Shown: positions 1 through 8,810, counted from the first letter of the stretch. The stretch is 64,000 nt of DNA from Plantactinospora mayteni (GCF_016862935.1 NZ_BONX01000028.1:62001-126000); one strand, 5' to 3'. Numbers and translations: made by a program. The notes: generated by a model not told the origin, from the sequence alone.

Positions 1-501
1 GCCCGCCTCGACCACCCCGTGCGTCGGCTCCAACAGCACCGCGAAGTCGGCGGTCAGCCACTCCGGATGCGCCTGCGCGACCAGGGTCAGCCCGTTGTAG
101 CGGGACTCGATCTCCTCGGCCTCGTAGAAGAAGTAGGTCACGTCGTATCGAGGCTCGGGCACGCTCACCGCCAGGTGCAGCGCGTACGCCACCCCGGACT
201 TCATGTCCGAGGTGCCGCAGCCGTAGATCAGGTCGCCCTGCACGCTGGACGGGAAGTTGTTGTTCAACGGCACGGTGTCCAGGTGCCCGGCCAGCACCAC
301 CCGCTGGGCCCGGCCCAGGTCCGTACGGGCCATGATCGTGTTGCTGTGCCGCGCCACGGTCAGGTGCGGTGCGGTCCTGAGCACCTCCTCGACGCAGTCC
401 GCGATCTCCTTCTCGTCGCGCGAGACGGACTCGATGTCGACCAGGGCGCGGGTCAACGCCACCGGATCGGCCAACACCTCGGGGGTGAGCGGGTTCTCCA
501 T
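1..501 (-). CDS. dapE: Succinyl-diaminopimelate desuccinylase, C-terminus outside window
   Basis: Zinc-dependent M20-family hydrolase of the succinylase branch of lysine and meso-DAP synthesis. It removes succinate from N-succinyl-LL-2,6-diaminopimelate in the cytoplasm. The reading frame starts at ATG 501-499 (MENPLTPEVLADPVAL) and stays open to base 1, giving 167 codons. The visible M20 signatures are GHLDTVP (metal His/Asp), YGCGTSDMKSG (bridging Asp) and the EAEEIES glutamates. About half of the normal 350-residue protein is missing past the window edge. The gene is divergent from dapD across a gap of about 116 bp, which suggests a shared control region for two consecutive DAP steps. Confidence 0.93.
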   Translation of the reverse strand, partial: MENPLTPEVLADPVALTRALVDIESVSRDEKEIADCVEEVLRTAPHLTVARHSNTIMARTDLGRAQRVVLAGHLDTVPLNNNFPSSVQGDLIYGCGTSDMKSGVAYALHLAVSVPEPRYDVTYFFYEAEEIESRYNGLTLVAQAHPEWLTADFAVLLEPTHGVVEAG

Positions 502-617
502 GGTGGGAGACGGTACCGTCAAGGTCGTATCGGCGGGACGCGTCCAAGGCTCGGAAATGACGTTCCACACTCACGGCTGAGCCGAGGTCCCAGACGGATG
601 ACGGAGAGGTAGACCCG

Positions 618-1571
618 GTGACGACCGCACAGCCCGCCTGGGGGATCGGAGTGGCCACGCTCGCCGGAGACCAGGTGCTCGACACCTGGTATCCGACCGG
701 CAAGCTCGGGCTGGGTTCGTCGCCGCTCGTCGCGGGTGAGGACGGCGACACGCTCGACCTGCCGCCGGGCGCGATCGGCGAGCGGGGGCTGCCCGGGCTG
801 CGTACCGCCGTGGTGGTCACCGAGATCGGCTCGCTGGCCGACCCGATCAAGGACGCCGCCGACGCGTACCTCCGGTTGCACCTGCTCTCGCACCGCCTGG
901 TCCGGCCCAACGAGCTGAACCTCGACGGCATCTTCGGGGTGCTGGCCAACGTCGCCTGGACCTCGGCCGGCCCGTGCCCGCCGGAGCGGGTCGACGAGCT
1001 GCGGGTGCTGGAGCGGGCCGCCGGCCGGCACCTGGCGGTCTACGGGGTCGACAAGTTCCCCCGGATGACCGACTACGTGGTCCCGTCCGGGGTCCGGATC
1101 GCCGACGCCGACCGGGTACGCCTCGGCGCGCACCTGGCCAGCGGCACCACCGTGATGCACGAGGGCTTCTGCAACTTCAACGCCGGCACCCTCGGCACCT
1201 CGATGGTGGAGGGCCGGATCGTCGCCGGAGTGGTGGTCGGGGACGGCTCCGACGTCGGCGCCGGCGCCTCGATCATGGGTACCCTCTCCGGCGGCGGCAC
1301 GGAGAAGGTCCGGATCGGCGAGCGGAGCCTGCTCGGCGCGAACGCCGGGATCGGGATCTCGCTCGGCGACGACTGCGTGGTCGAGGCCGGCTGCTACGTC
1401 ACCGCCGGCTCCAAGGTGACCCTGCCGGACGGCCGGGTGGTCAAGGCCCGCGAGTTGTCCGGGGTCGACGGGCTGCTGTTCTGGCGCAACTCGGTGACCG
1501 GCGCCCTGGAGGCGAAGCCGCGTACCGGGCGGGGCATCGAGCTGAACGCCGCCCTGCACGCCAACGACTGA
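618..1571 (+). CDS. dapD: Tetrahydrodipicolinate N-succinyltransferase (actinobacterial type)
   Basis: Transfers succinate from succinyl-CoA to 2,3,4,5-tetrahydrodipicolinate, the step that commits flux to the succinylase DAP pathway. The protein has 317 residues, the usual size of the long actinobacterial DapD. Hexapeptide left-handed beta-helix repeats fill the C-terminal half, from about residue 150 ([18 protein letters not shown]) through [17 protein letters not shown] and [21 protein letters not shown]. The glycine-rich [12 protein letters not shown] loop is also present. The GTG start at 618 is preceded by GGAGAGG about 9 nt upstream. The gene is divergent from dapE and followed after 16 bp by an acetyltransferase read in the same direction. 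Confidence 0.95.
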   Translation: MTTAQPAWGIGVATLAGDQVLDTWYPTGKLGLGSSPLVAGEDGDTLDLPPGAIGERGLPGLRTAVVVTEIGSLADPIKDAADAYLRLHLLSHRLVRPNELNLDGIFGVLANVAWTSAGPCPPERVDELRVLERAAGRHLAVYGVDKFPRMTDYVVPSGVRIADADRVRLGAHLASGTTVMHEGFCNFNAGTLGTSMVEGRIVAGVVVGDGSDVGAGASIMGTLSGGGTEKVRIGERSLLGANAGIGISLGDDCVVEAGCYVTAGSKVTLPDGRVVKARELSGVDGLLFWRNSVTGALEAKPRTGRGIELNAALHAND

Positions 1572-1587
1572 ACGGGCCGGGCCGGGA

Positions 1588-2175
1588 ATGGGTGCCGAGA
1601 CGGATCCGCGCTCGCCACGGGAGCGGATGCTCGCCGGTGACCTCTACCGGGCCGACGACCCGGAGCTGGCGGCGCTGATCCGCCGGGCCGCCCTGCTCGT
1701 CCAGCGCTACAACTCGACCGCCGCCGACCAGCCGGAGCGGTACGAGGCGCTGCTCCGGGAACTGCTCGGCGCGGTCGGCGACCGGGTGGTGGTCCGGCCG
1801 CCGTTCTACTGCGACTACGGCACCCAGATCCGGATCGGCGACCGGTCGTTCCTGAACTTCAACGCCGTGCTGCTGGACGTCGCCGCGATCGAGATCGGCG
1901 CCGACGTGCAGATCGGGCCGAACGTACAACTGCTGACCCCGCACCACCCGCTCGACCCGGAGCAGCGCCGGGCCGGCTGGGAAGCGGCCCGGCCGATCAC
2001 CATCGGCGACAACGTCTGGCTCGGCGGCGGGGTGATCGTGCTCGGCGGCGTCACCATCGGCCCGGACACAGTGGTCGGGGCCGGCAGCGTGGTCACCCGG
2101 GACCTGCCGGCCGGGGTACTGGCCGTCGGCAACCCGGCCCGGGTCCTGCGGCCACTGACCTCGACCTCCGACTGA
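1588..2175 (+). CDS. Maltose/galactoside O-acetyltransferase-like protein
   Basis: A 195-residue hexapeptide acetyltransferase of the LacA/Maa/NodL group, expected to move acetyl from acetyl-CoA to a sugar or sugar-like hydroxyl. An N-terminal Mac domain (RERMLAGDLYRADDPEL) is followed by the hexapeptide beta helix from about residue 75. The loop LLTPHHPLD carries the catalytic histidine position of this family. IGDNVWLGGGVIVLGGVTIG and VVGAGSVVTRDLPAGVLAVGNPARVL are typical of the last coils. It lies 16 bp after dapD and may be cotranscribed. The natural acceptor is unknown and a DAP-related role is not implied. The start is ATG 1588. Confidence 0.88.
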   Translation: MGAETDPRSPRERMLAGDLYRADDPELAALIRRAALLVQRYNSTAADQPERYEALLRELLGAVGDRVVVRPPFYCDYGTQIRIGDRSFLNFNAVLLDVAAIEIGADVQIGPNVQLLTPHHPLDPEQRRAGWEAARPITIGDNVWLGGGVIVLGGVTIGPDTVVGAGSVVTRDLPAGVLAVGNPARVLRPLTSTSD

Positions 2176-2196
2176 GCGGGCCCGCCGCCCCGTCGA

Positions 2197-2320
2197 CAGC
2201 GGGACGGTCGGGGTCACTCGGTGGCAGGGCGGTCGGTGTCACGCAACAGCGGGGCGGTCGGGGTCACTCGGTGGCAGGGCGGTCGGTGTCACGCAACAGC
2301 GGGGCGGTCGGGGTCACTCG
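2197..2320. repeat. Tandem repeat, 50-bp unit, straddling the GGDEF-EAL stop codon
   Basis: Two exact 50-bp copies (2221-2270 and 2271-2320) and a partial third (about 2197-2220). Each 50-mer is itself two diverged 25-bp halves. Read on the minus strand, the first copy begins in the last codon of the GGDEF-EAL gene, and every half-unit repeats a GAGTGACC- or GCGTGACA-like stop context. Confidence 0.95.
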
Positions 2321-5300
2321 GCGGCGGGGCGGGGCTTGGGCACTGTGCCGGGTGCGGGGGCGTCGTCGAGCCAGCGCAGCACGTCGCGGTCCTTCAGCGG
2401 GCGGGCGAAGAGGTAGCCCTGCCCGGACGCGCAGCCCATGTCCAGCAGGATGGTCCGGACCGCCTCCGTCTCCACCCCCTCGGCGATGATGTCCAGGCCG
2501 AGGGTGCCGGCCAGCCGGATGATCCCCTCCACCAGCAGCCGCTGCCGCCGTGACGACGCCACCGTCTCGGTGAACGACCGGTCGATCTTGAGTACGTCGG
2601 CCGGCATCTGCTGGAGATAACTCAACGACGAGAACCCGGTGCCGAAGTCGTCGATCGCGACCCGCAGACCGTGGGCGCGCAGCTCGGACAGCTCGGCCCA
2701 GACCGGCTCCTGGTCCCGCAGCAGCAGGCTCTCGGTGATCTCCAGCATCACCCGGTCCGGCGGTACGTCGGCGGCGGCCAGCGCCGCGCGCACCGTACCG
2801 ACGAAGCCCGGGGTACGGAGCTGTCGGGCCGAGACGTTGATGCTCACGTACGGCGCACCGGTCGCGCCCCGCTCGGCCCGCCACCGGGCCACCGCACCGG
2901 CCGCCTGGCGCAGTACGTAGTCGCCGATCGGTTCGATCAGCCCGGTCTCCTCGGCCAGCCCGATGAACAGCTCCGGCGGTACCGGTCCCCGGGCCGGATG
3001 GTGCCACCGGGCCAGCGCCTCGAAGCCGACCGCCGCCCCGGTCCGCATGTCGACGATCGGCTGGTAGTTCACCGAGAAGCTGAGCTTCTGCACCGCCTCG
3101 GTCAGCGCCGCCCGCAGCTCCAGCCGCTCCACGATCGCGGTGTGCAGCTCGGACTGGTAGCGGCACCAGCGCCCCTTGCCGGCCCCCTTGGCGACATAGA
3201 GCGCCAGGTCGGCGCGTTGCAGCAGCTCACCCGCATCGCTGGCGTCGGCGGTGGTGGCCACCCCGACGCTGACCGACCCGTTGACCACGGTGTCGCCGAC
3301 CTCCAGCGGTTCGGCGAGCGCCCGGACCAGGTGGTCGGCGACCCGCTCGACCTGCTCCGGATCGTCCGCGTCCGGGATGAGTACGGCGAACTCGTCGCCG
3401 CCGAGCCGGGCCACCAGGTCGTTCGGCCCGACGATGTCCCGCAGCCGCTCCCCGGCGGCGATCAGCAGCGCGTCCCCGATCGCGTGCCCGTGCGTGTCGT
3501 TGACGGCGGTGAACTCGTCGAGGTCGATGGAGAGCGTGCCGACGGTACGGCCGCCGTCCCGGGCCTTCTCCACCGCCTCGTACACCTGGTCCTGGTAGGA
3601 GGCCCGGTTGGCCAGTCCGGTCAGCGAGTCGTGCACCGCCCGGTGGGTCAGCTCCTGCTCCAGCCGGACCCGTTCGGTGATGTCCCGCATGGTCAGTACG
3701 AAGCCGCGTACGGTCCGGTCTTTGCGCAGGTCCCGGCAGGTCACTTCGAGCTGCACCCGCTGCCCGTCCGGTCGCCGTACGCTCCAGTCGACGCCTCGGC
3801 GCTCCGATTCGGCGAGCGCCGTGTCGAGCAGGGCGGCGACCGAGAGCTGGTCCTCGGGGGAGAGCACGGTACCCAGGTCGGTGCAGTCGGCCGGCTCGAC
3901 CCCGAGCACGGTCCGCAGGGACGGGCTGGCGTACCGGACCCCGTGGTCGTCGTCGACGATCAGGATCACGTCCGCCGCGTTCTGCACCAGGCTGCGGAAG
4001 TATGCCTCGCTGTCCCTGCGGTTGATCTCCTGGGCCAGGCTGATCCGTTCCAGCGCCATCGCCGCCTGCGCTGCCAGTACCTCCAGCGAGTCCCGCAGCG
4101 TCGGCAGCAGCCGGCTGTCGGTGGCGACCAGCAGCGCACCGACCCGGGGTGCCCCGCTGGCCCCGCCGACCCGGCCGTCACCGACCAGCGGGCAGAGCGC
4201 CACGGTCTCGAAGCCGCGCAACTGCTCGGCCAGCGCCGGTTGCAGGGTCCGGACCCGGAGCAGCCGGCTGCGCCGCGCGGCGGCTGCGGTCGGGGCCGGA
4301 TAGAAGGGTGACGGCGTGGCCATCCCGGGGCCCCAGATGCTCACCGCCGCCGCCGGCACCCCGTCGGTGTGGTTGATCGTGAAGACGATCCGGTGCGTGG
4401 ACTGCCGGGGCACCAGCCGGGCCACTGCGGTCCGTACCGCCCGGCGCACCTCGGCGGTGTCGGTCGCGGCCACCAGTTCGGCGCCGGACTGCCGCAGGCT
4501 CCGCTCCCGGGCCACCGCCTGCCGGTGCCCGTCCACCGCGTCGCCGAGCCGGCTCAGCACCAGGGCGAAGACCATCCCGCCGGCCACGGCGATCACCGCG
4601 CCGTCCCGGACGTCCCCGTTCACCACCTCGACCAGCAGCACCGCCGGGGCGAGCGTCGCGGCGATGCCGAGCAGGACCAGCCGAGCCTTGTCGATCTCGC
4701 TGTCCGGTGGCGCGGCCGGCTCGGTCAGCGTCGCCATCGACGGATGCAGCGCGGCGGCACCCCAGCCCATGTAGAAGGCGAGCCAGCCCAGCTCGGTCGG
4801 CCCGCCCGGCTGCCAGTCGCCACGCAACAGCGCCGCGCCGTAGACAAGGTCGGCGAGCAGCATCCCGGCCGCGCCGGCGGCCAGCAACAGCCCGGCGACG
4901 CTGCCCCGCGAGGTCACCGCCACCCGTACGGCGGTGGCCAGCAGCAGCACGTCGAGCAGCGCGTACGCGGCCAACACCGACTGCTCGAACGTGCTCGGCC
5001 CCGAACCGACCAGGTACGGCCGGATCACCAGTACCCAGAGCAGGAAGGCACCGGCGGTGGTGAAGATGAGGAAGTCGAGCAGTCCGGACCGGTCCCGGGC
5101 CCCGGTGGTGGAGCGGGTCAGCCCGAGCAGCCCGGCACCGAGCAGCGGCACCATCACCAGATAGCAGAGGTCCGAGACGAGCCCGGAGTCGGCCGGGGAG
5201 TCGCCGAGCGGCAGGTTCGCGGCGAGCAGGTAGACGGTGTCGCCGGCCGCGAAGACCCCGAGTGCCGCGACAAAGAGCCACCAGGCGTACGCGCGCTCCG

Positions 5301-5454
5301 GCCGGTAGCGGCGGATTCCGACGGCGACGGCCGCCATGCTGGTCAACCCGAACGCGACGGTCACCACCGTACGCGGCACCGGCAGGGCGAAGAAGCCGAC
5401 CAGCAGTACACCGTTCACCCCCGCGTACCCGGCCAACAGTTTCCGAACTGACAC
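2314..5454 (-). CDS. Membrane GGDEF-EAL protein with PAS domain
   Basis: Predicted cyclic di-GMP turnover enzyme of 1,046 residues. Roughly residues 1-340 form eight or more hydrophobic segments. A GAF-like stretch (about 370-510) and a PAS domain (about 515-630, YFRSLVQNAADVILIVDDD) follow. The GGDEF domain (about 640-795) has an intact active loop, RLGGDEFAVL, and DLDEFTAVND. The EAL domain (about 805-1040) keeps FEALARW, INVSARQL, EITES, DDFGTGFSSLSYL, KIDRSF and AEGVET. Both activities could therefore be present, although in many tandem proteins only one is used. GTG 5454 was chosen because AGGAG lies just upstream and any longer frame would run into the kinase gene. Confidence 0.93.
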   Translation of the reverse strand: MSVRKLLAGYAGVNGVLLVGFFALPVPRTVVTVAFGLTSMAAVAVGIRRYRPERAYAWWLFVAALGVFAAGDTVYLLAANLPLGDSPADSGLVSDLCYLVMVPLLGAGLLGLTRSTTGARDRSGLLDFLIFTTAGAFLLWVLVIRPYLVGSGPSTFEQSVLAAYALLDVLLLATAVRVAVTSRGSVAGLLLAAGAAGMLLADLVYGAALLRGDWQPGGPTELGWLAFYMGWGAAALHPSMATLTEPAAPPDSEIDKARLVLLGIAATLAPAVLLVEVVNGDVRDGAVIAVAGGMVFALVLSRLGDAVDGHRQAVARERSLRQSGAELVAATDTAEVRRAVRTAVARLVPRQSTHRIVFTINHTDGVPAAAVSIWGPGMATPSPFYPAPTAAAARRSRLLRVRTLQPALAEQLRGFETVALCPLVGDGRVGGASGAPRVGALLVATDSRLLPTLRDSLEVLAAQAAMALERISLAQEINRRDSEAYFRSLVQNAADVILIVDDDHGVRYASPSLRTVLGVEPADCTDLGTVLSPEDQLSVAALLDTALAESERRGVDWSVRRPDGQRVQLEVTCRDLRKDRTVRGFVLTMRDITERVRLEQELTHRAVHDSLTGLANRASYQDQVYEAVEKARDGGRTVGTLSIDLDEFTAVNDTHGHAIGDALLIAAGERLRDIVGPNDLVARLGGDEFAVLIPDADDPEQVERVADHLVRALAEPLEVGDTVVNGSVSVGVATTADASDAGELLQRADLALYVAKGAGKGRWCRYQSELHTAIVERLELRAALTEAVQKLSFSVNYQPIVDMRTGAAVGFEALARWHHPARGPVPPELFIGLAEETGLIEPIGDYVLRQAAGAVARWRAERGATGAPYVSINVSARQLRTPGFVGTVRAALAAADVPPDRVMLEITESLLLRDQEPVWAELSELRAHGLRVAIDDFGTGFSSLSYLQQMPADVLKIDRSFTETVASSRRQRLLVEGIIRLAGTLGLDIIAEGVETEAVRTILLDMGCASGQGYLFARPLKDRDVLRWLDDAPAPGTVPKPRPAAE

Positions 5455-5455
5455 G

Positions 5456-5491
5456 GCTCTCCTGCCGATCGTCGCTCTCCTGCCGATCGTC
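5456..5491. repeat. Exact 18-bp tandem duplication carrying the ribosome-binding site
   Basis: gctctcctgccgatcgtc occurs twice in perfect tandem (5456-5473 and 5474-5491) immediately upstream of the GGDEF-EAL start. On the minus strand each copy reads GGCAGGAGAGC, so the Shine-Dalgarno sequence is duplicated. The inner copy is at functional distance from GTG 5454. Confidence 0.95.
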
Positions 5492-5693
5492 GTTGGCGGC
5501 GGCACTGGTCCAAACTGTTTCGCCGATCGGTCTACCAGTCCTCGATGCGCTTCGCCATCACCCCGCCGGGTACTGGTACCAGCCGATGGGCAGTAACCAG
5601 TCCGGAATCCTCCGGTGACTGGCCGGAATGGACCCGACGCCGAGCCGGACGTGGGTCCGACCAGCCCGACTGGTTCCAGCCGTGCCGGTGACG

Positions 5694-6416
5694 TCAGGCC
5701 GGATTGGACGGTGCCATCCGGACGACGAGGTCGGCCCGGTCGATCGTGCCGGCGATCAGGTCGGCGTTGCGCTGGTCGGTACCCCGGGCCCGGGCCGCCG
5801 CCGCCAGCGGCTCCCGACCGAACGCGATGTGCCGCTCGGTCAGCCGGTGCAGTCGCTCCGCCTCGTCGAGGTCGAGGAACCACACCTCGTCGAGGAGGTC
5901 GCGTACCTCGCCCCAGGGCTGGTCGGGCAACAGCAGGTAGTTGCCCTCCACCACCACCAGCGGCACCGACGGGGGTACCGGGATCGCCCCGGCGACCGGC
6001 TCCTCCAGCTCCCGGCGGAACTCGGGCGCGTACACGGTCTCGGTGCCGGTACGCAGCCGGCGCAGCAGCGCGACGAACCCGGCACCGTCGAAGGTGTCGG
6101 GCGCGCCCTTGCGGGCGTGCCGGTCGAGCCGGTGCAGTTCGGCCTCGGCCAGGTGGAAGCCGTCCATCGGCACCAGCTCGGCGATGCCGTCCAGGGCCGT
6201 CACCAGCAACCCGGCCAGGGTCGACTTGCCGGCGGCGGGCGCGCCGGTGATGCCGAGCAACCGGCGCGGCCCGGTCGACGCCAGCGCCCGGGCCCGGTCG
6301 ACCAACTGGTCCAGCGTGTACGGAGACGGGACCTGCGGAGACGGGGTGTACCGAGACGGGCGGTACGGAGACGGGACCTGCGGCGACGGGGTGTCTGGGA
6401 ACGGTTCGGGGCGCAC
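5694..6416 (-). CDS. Nucleoside/nucleotide kinase family P-loop protein
   Basis: A 240-residue P-loop kinase of the uridine kinase/phosphoribulokinase-like superfamily. Walker A is GAPAAGKST (about residues 56-64), followed by a substrate-side MDGFHL motif. VVVEGNYLL is the Walker B-like strand, and RHIAFGREP is the lid region. Related actinobacterial proteins are annotated as fructose or pantothenate kinase-like, and the substrate cannot be told from sequence. The only usable start, GTG 6416, gives an N-terminal tail of proline-rich repeats (PSPQVPSPY) encoded by 15-bp DNA repeats. The gene begins 7 bp after the metG stop, so the two are probably cotranscribed. Confidence 0.82.
   Translation of the reverse strand: MRPEPFPDTPSPQVPSPYRPSRYTPSPQVPSPYTLDQLVDRARALASTGPRRLLGITGAPAAGKSTLAGLLVTALDGIAELVPMDGFHLAEAELHRLDRHARKGAPDTFDGAGFVALLRRLRTGTETVYAPEFRRELEEPVAGAIPVPPSVPLVVVEGNYLLLPDQPWGEVRDLLDEVWFLDLDEAERLHRLTERHIAFGREPLAAAARARGTDQRNADLIAGTIDRADLVVRMAPSNPA
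6318..6394. repeat. In-frame 45-bp repeat (three 15-bp subunits) in the kinase N-terminus
   Basis: Copy 1 spans 6318-6362 and a partial second copy 6363-6394. Subunits resemble gtacggagacgggac. Because the period is a multiple of three it encodes repeated PSPQV/PSPYR/PSRYT-like pentapeptides ahead of the P-loop domain. Confidence 0.9.
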
Positions 6417-6423
6417 CCGGGAA

Positions 6424-7911
6424 CTATCCCACCCGGTCGGCCGCCGCGAGCCGGGGGAAGAGCGGCGCGGCCCGGGTCACCGGACGGCCGCCCGGATATC
6501 CGCCCCAGGCCAGGGCGTCGGGGACCCGTGGGGCGTACTCGTCGAGCCCGATCTGCCGCCAGATCCGCTCGGCGGTCTCCGGCACCGCCGGCGCGGCCAG
6601 TACGGCGACGATCCGCAGCGCCTCCAGCGCGTCCCCGAGTACGGTGGCCGCCTCGGTCGAGTCGGCCGGCAGCCGCCACGGCTGCGCCGAGACCAGGTAG
6701 GAGTTGGTCGCCGCCACCAGCCGCCACGCGGCGGCCAGCGCGTCGGAGGGCTGTCCGGCCGCCCAGCCGTCCGCACTGGCCTCCGCCCAGCGGGCGGCCA
6801 CCGGGGCGAGCGGGGAGTCCCGGCTCGGCGCCGGTCCGGTCCCGGCACACCGGGACACCACCAGCGCGGTCACCCGGGAGAGCAGGTTGCCGAGCGAGTT
6901 GGCCAGGTCGGCGTTGTAGCGCGCCTCGACCGAGCCGAGCGAGAACTCCCCGTCCGGGCCGACCGGGTTGTCCCGGAGCAGGTGGTAACGCAGTCCCTCC
7001 GGGCCGAACCGGTCGAGCAGGTCGTCCAGGGCGACGGTCCGCTCCCCCGACTTCGCGATCTTGCTGCCGCGTTGCAGCAGGAAGCCGTGCACGGTGATCC
7101 GCTCCGGCAACGGCAGGTCGGCGGCGAGCAGGATCGCCGGCCAGTAGATGGCGTGGAACCGCAGGATGTCCTTGCCGATCACGTGCCGGGCCGGCCACCA
7201 GCGGGAGTACTCCGGTCCGGGCCAGCCGGCGGCGGTGAGATAGCTGCCGAGGGCGTCGAACCAGACGTACGTCACCTGGGTCGGGTCCCAGGGCAGCGGA
7301 ATTCCCCAGTCCAGGCCGGCCCGGCTGATCGAGAAGTCGGTCAGTCCCCGGCGCAGCCAGCCGAGCGCCTCGTTGCGGCGGCTGGCCGGCCGGACCGCGT
7401 CCGGGCACCGGTCGAACCACTCGGCGAGCGGCCGGGCGAACTCACTCAGCCGGAAGAACCAGTTCTCCTCGCCGACCAGCTCGGTCGGCCGGCCGTGCAC
7501 CGCGCAGACCAACTCCGCCGTGTACGCCTCACAGCCGACGCAGTACCGCCCGTCGTACCGGCCGGGGCGGAACTGACCCGCGTCGTGTACCCGGGTCAGC
7601 AGTGTCGTCACCGTCTCCCGGTGCCGGGCGGAGGTGGTCCGGACGAACTCGTCGTACCCGATGCCGAGCCGGTCCCAGGTGGCCCGGAACCGGCCGGCGG
7701 TGCGTTCGGCGAGCGTGGCCGGCGCGATGCCCGCCTCGGCCGCCGCCCGGCGCACCTTGGCGCCGTGCTCGTCGGTGCCGGTGACCAGCCGGGCGGGCCG
7801 CCCGGCCAGGCGCTCCCAGCGGGCCAGCGCGTCGGCGAGCACTGTCGTGTAGGCGTGCCCCACGTGCGGCAGGTCGTTGACGTAGTAGATCGGCGTGGTC
7901 AGGTAGGTCAT
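6424..7911 (-). CDS. metG: Methionyl-tRNA synthetase (short form)
   Basis: Class I aminoacyl-tRNA synthetase that charges tRNA-Met, 495 residues. The HIGH motif appears as HVGHAYT near residue 15, and the KMSKS loop as SKIAKSGERT. The connective peptide has one CxxC pair (YCVGCEAYTAELVC). The C-terminal half is the alpha-helical anticodon-binding domain, and there is no EMAPII/Trbp111 extension. ATG 7911 was chosen because GGAGGA lies 6 nt upstream and TYLTTPIYYVNDLPH is the normal beginning. A short ORF and strong hairpin precede the gene and probably regulate it. The P-loop kinase follows after 7 bp. Confidence 0.96.
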   Translation of the reverse strand: MTYLTTPIYYVNDLPHVGHAYTTVLADALARWERLAGRPARLVTGTDEHGAKVRRAAAEAGIAPATLAERTAGRFRATWDRLGIGYDEFVRTTSARHRETVTTLLTRVHDAGQFRPGRYDGRYCVGCEAYTAELVCAVHGRPTELVGEENWFFRLSEFARPLAEWFDRCPDAVRPASRRNEALGWLRRGLTDFSISRAGLDWGIPLPWDPTQVTYVWFDALGSYLTAAGWPGPEYSRWWPARHVIGKDILRFHAIYWPAILLAADLPLPERITVHGFLLQRGSKIAKSGERTVALDDLLDRFGPEGLRYHLLRDNPVGPDGEFSLGSVEARYNADLANSLGNLLSRVTALVVSRCAGTGPAPSRDSPLAPVAARWAEASADGWAAGQPSDALAAAWRLVAATNSYLVSAQPWRLPADSTEAATVLGDALEALRIVAVLAAPAVPETAERIWRQIGLDEYAPRVPDALAWGGYPGGRPVTRAAPLFPRLAAADRVG

Positions 7912-7960
7912 GGCGTCCTCCACGAGTGGTCGGGAGGGGCCCGGCCCGGCGCACACGGAA

Positions 7961-7990
7961 ACGGGCCCCTCGAAGAATCGAGAGGCCCGT
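7961..7990 (-). terminator. Terminator-like hairpin in the metG leader
   Basis: A 13-bp inverted repeat (arms 7961-7973 and 7978-7990, one mismatch) around a 4-nt loop, followed on the minus strand by GTTTCC. It lies about 50 nt upstream of metG and about 27 nt after the stop of an 18-codon leader ORF. That is the position expected for a transcription attenuator. Confidence 0.7.
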
Positions 7991-8016
7991 CGACGCGGGC
8001 GGTTGGCGCGCGCGAC

Positions 8017-8073
8017 CTAGCTCCGGCCCCTCCGGGGCCGGCGCATGACTCGGGTACGGGTCGCGGCGGTCAT
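8017..8073 (-). CDS. Putative Arg-rich leader peptide of metG
   Basis: An 18-codon ORF, ATG 8073 to TAG 8017, with sequence MTAATRTRVMRRPRRGRS, seven of whose 18 residues are arginine. TAGCCT (8086-8081) ends 7 nt before the ATG, so the transcript is probably leaderless and starts at this codon. Its last codons overlap an 8-bp perfect stem (8023-8041) whose arms are CCGGCCCC and GGGGCCGG. A second, terminator-like hairpin follows at 7990-7961, then metG. This is the usual layout for ribosome-mediated attenuation, although methionine codons are not enriched. The peptide itself is probably not functional. Translation is inferred, not shown. Confidence 0.55.
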   Translation of the reverse strand: MTAATRTRVMRRPRRGRS

Positions 8074-8147
8074 GACGTCCAGGCTAGTCCGGCGGGCCGC
8101 CGTGACGCACCGGCATTACCGCGCCGCGAGCCGGCACGGCACCTGCA

Positions 8148-8810
8148 TCATTCGCTCGCGAGTCGGGGCGGGCTGATCGCGAACCCGGCTTCGATGGTGG
8201 CCTGCACGGTCTGTACCTGCGGGTCGAGTTCGAGTTCCGGCGGAGCCCCGCCGGCCGCCCGGTAGCCCATGGTGTGCGCGGCCCGGGTCATCATCATCGG
8301 CTGCTGCGCGGTCAGGCCGGCGTCGGAGAGGTGCAGCAGGGCGGTCACCTCGGCGCCGAGCGCGTCGGCGTACTCCCGGGCCCGGGTGATCGCCTCCGCG
8401 ACGGCGGCCTGCCGGGCCTCCCGGTGCACCGGGCTGTTCGGCCGCAGTTCCCACCACGGGCCGGCGACGGTGGTCTGGTCCTGGTCGGCGAGCCGCAGCA
8501 TCAGCTCGCCGAGTATCCCGAAGTCGGTCACCGTGACGATGGTGGTGGCGCTGCCGGCGTAGCCGGTCACCTTCTCGCCGGAGCGCTTCAGTTCGGGGCG
8601 TACCCACAGGTCACCGGTCTCCCGGCGGTCGATGGCGTCGCCGTAGCCGTCGACCAGCGCCCGGACCGCCTCGGACCGCTCGGCGAGCCGGGACAGTGCC
8701 GCCGGTCGGTTCTTGTCCCGGGCGGCGACCGTCACCGAGAACCGGGCGATCTCCGGAGGTACCTCCCGGACCACCTCACCACGCACCAGCACGAAAGGTT
8801 GCTCCTTCAT
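8148..8810 (-). CDS. SIMPL-domain (DUF541) protein
   Basis: A 220-residue SIMPL/DUF541 protein. The family folds into a mixed alpha-beta domain and has no agreed biochemical role. The N-terminus reads VRGEVVREVPPEIARFSVTV, the usual first strand. Central ARDKNRPAALSRLAERSEAV and a C-terminal helix (EARQAAVAEAITRAREYADALGAEV) are conserved. There is no signal peptide, so unlike many family members it is probably cytoplasmic. ATG 8810 is followed at once by KEQPFVLVRGE. A decayed copy of its first 30 or so codons is present at 10205-10290. Confidence 0.88.
   Translation of the reverse strand: MKEQPFVLVRGEVVREVPPEIARFSVTVAARDKNRPAALSRLAERSEAVRALVDGYGDAIDRRETGDLWVRPELKRSGEKVTGYAGSATTIVTVTDFGILGELMLRLADQDQTTVAGPWWELRPNSPVHREARQAAVAEAITRAREYADALGAEVTALLHLSDAGLTAQQPMMMTRAAHTMGYRAAGGAPPELELDPQVQTVQATIEAGFAISPPRLASE

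Noticed and set aside
5455-5883. N-terminal extension of the GGDEF-EAL frame to 5883
   Set aside because: It is Arg/Pro-rich, overlaps the kinase gene on the same strand, and ignores the good ribosome-binding site at GTG 5454.
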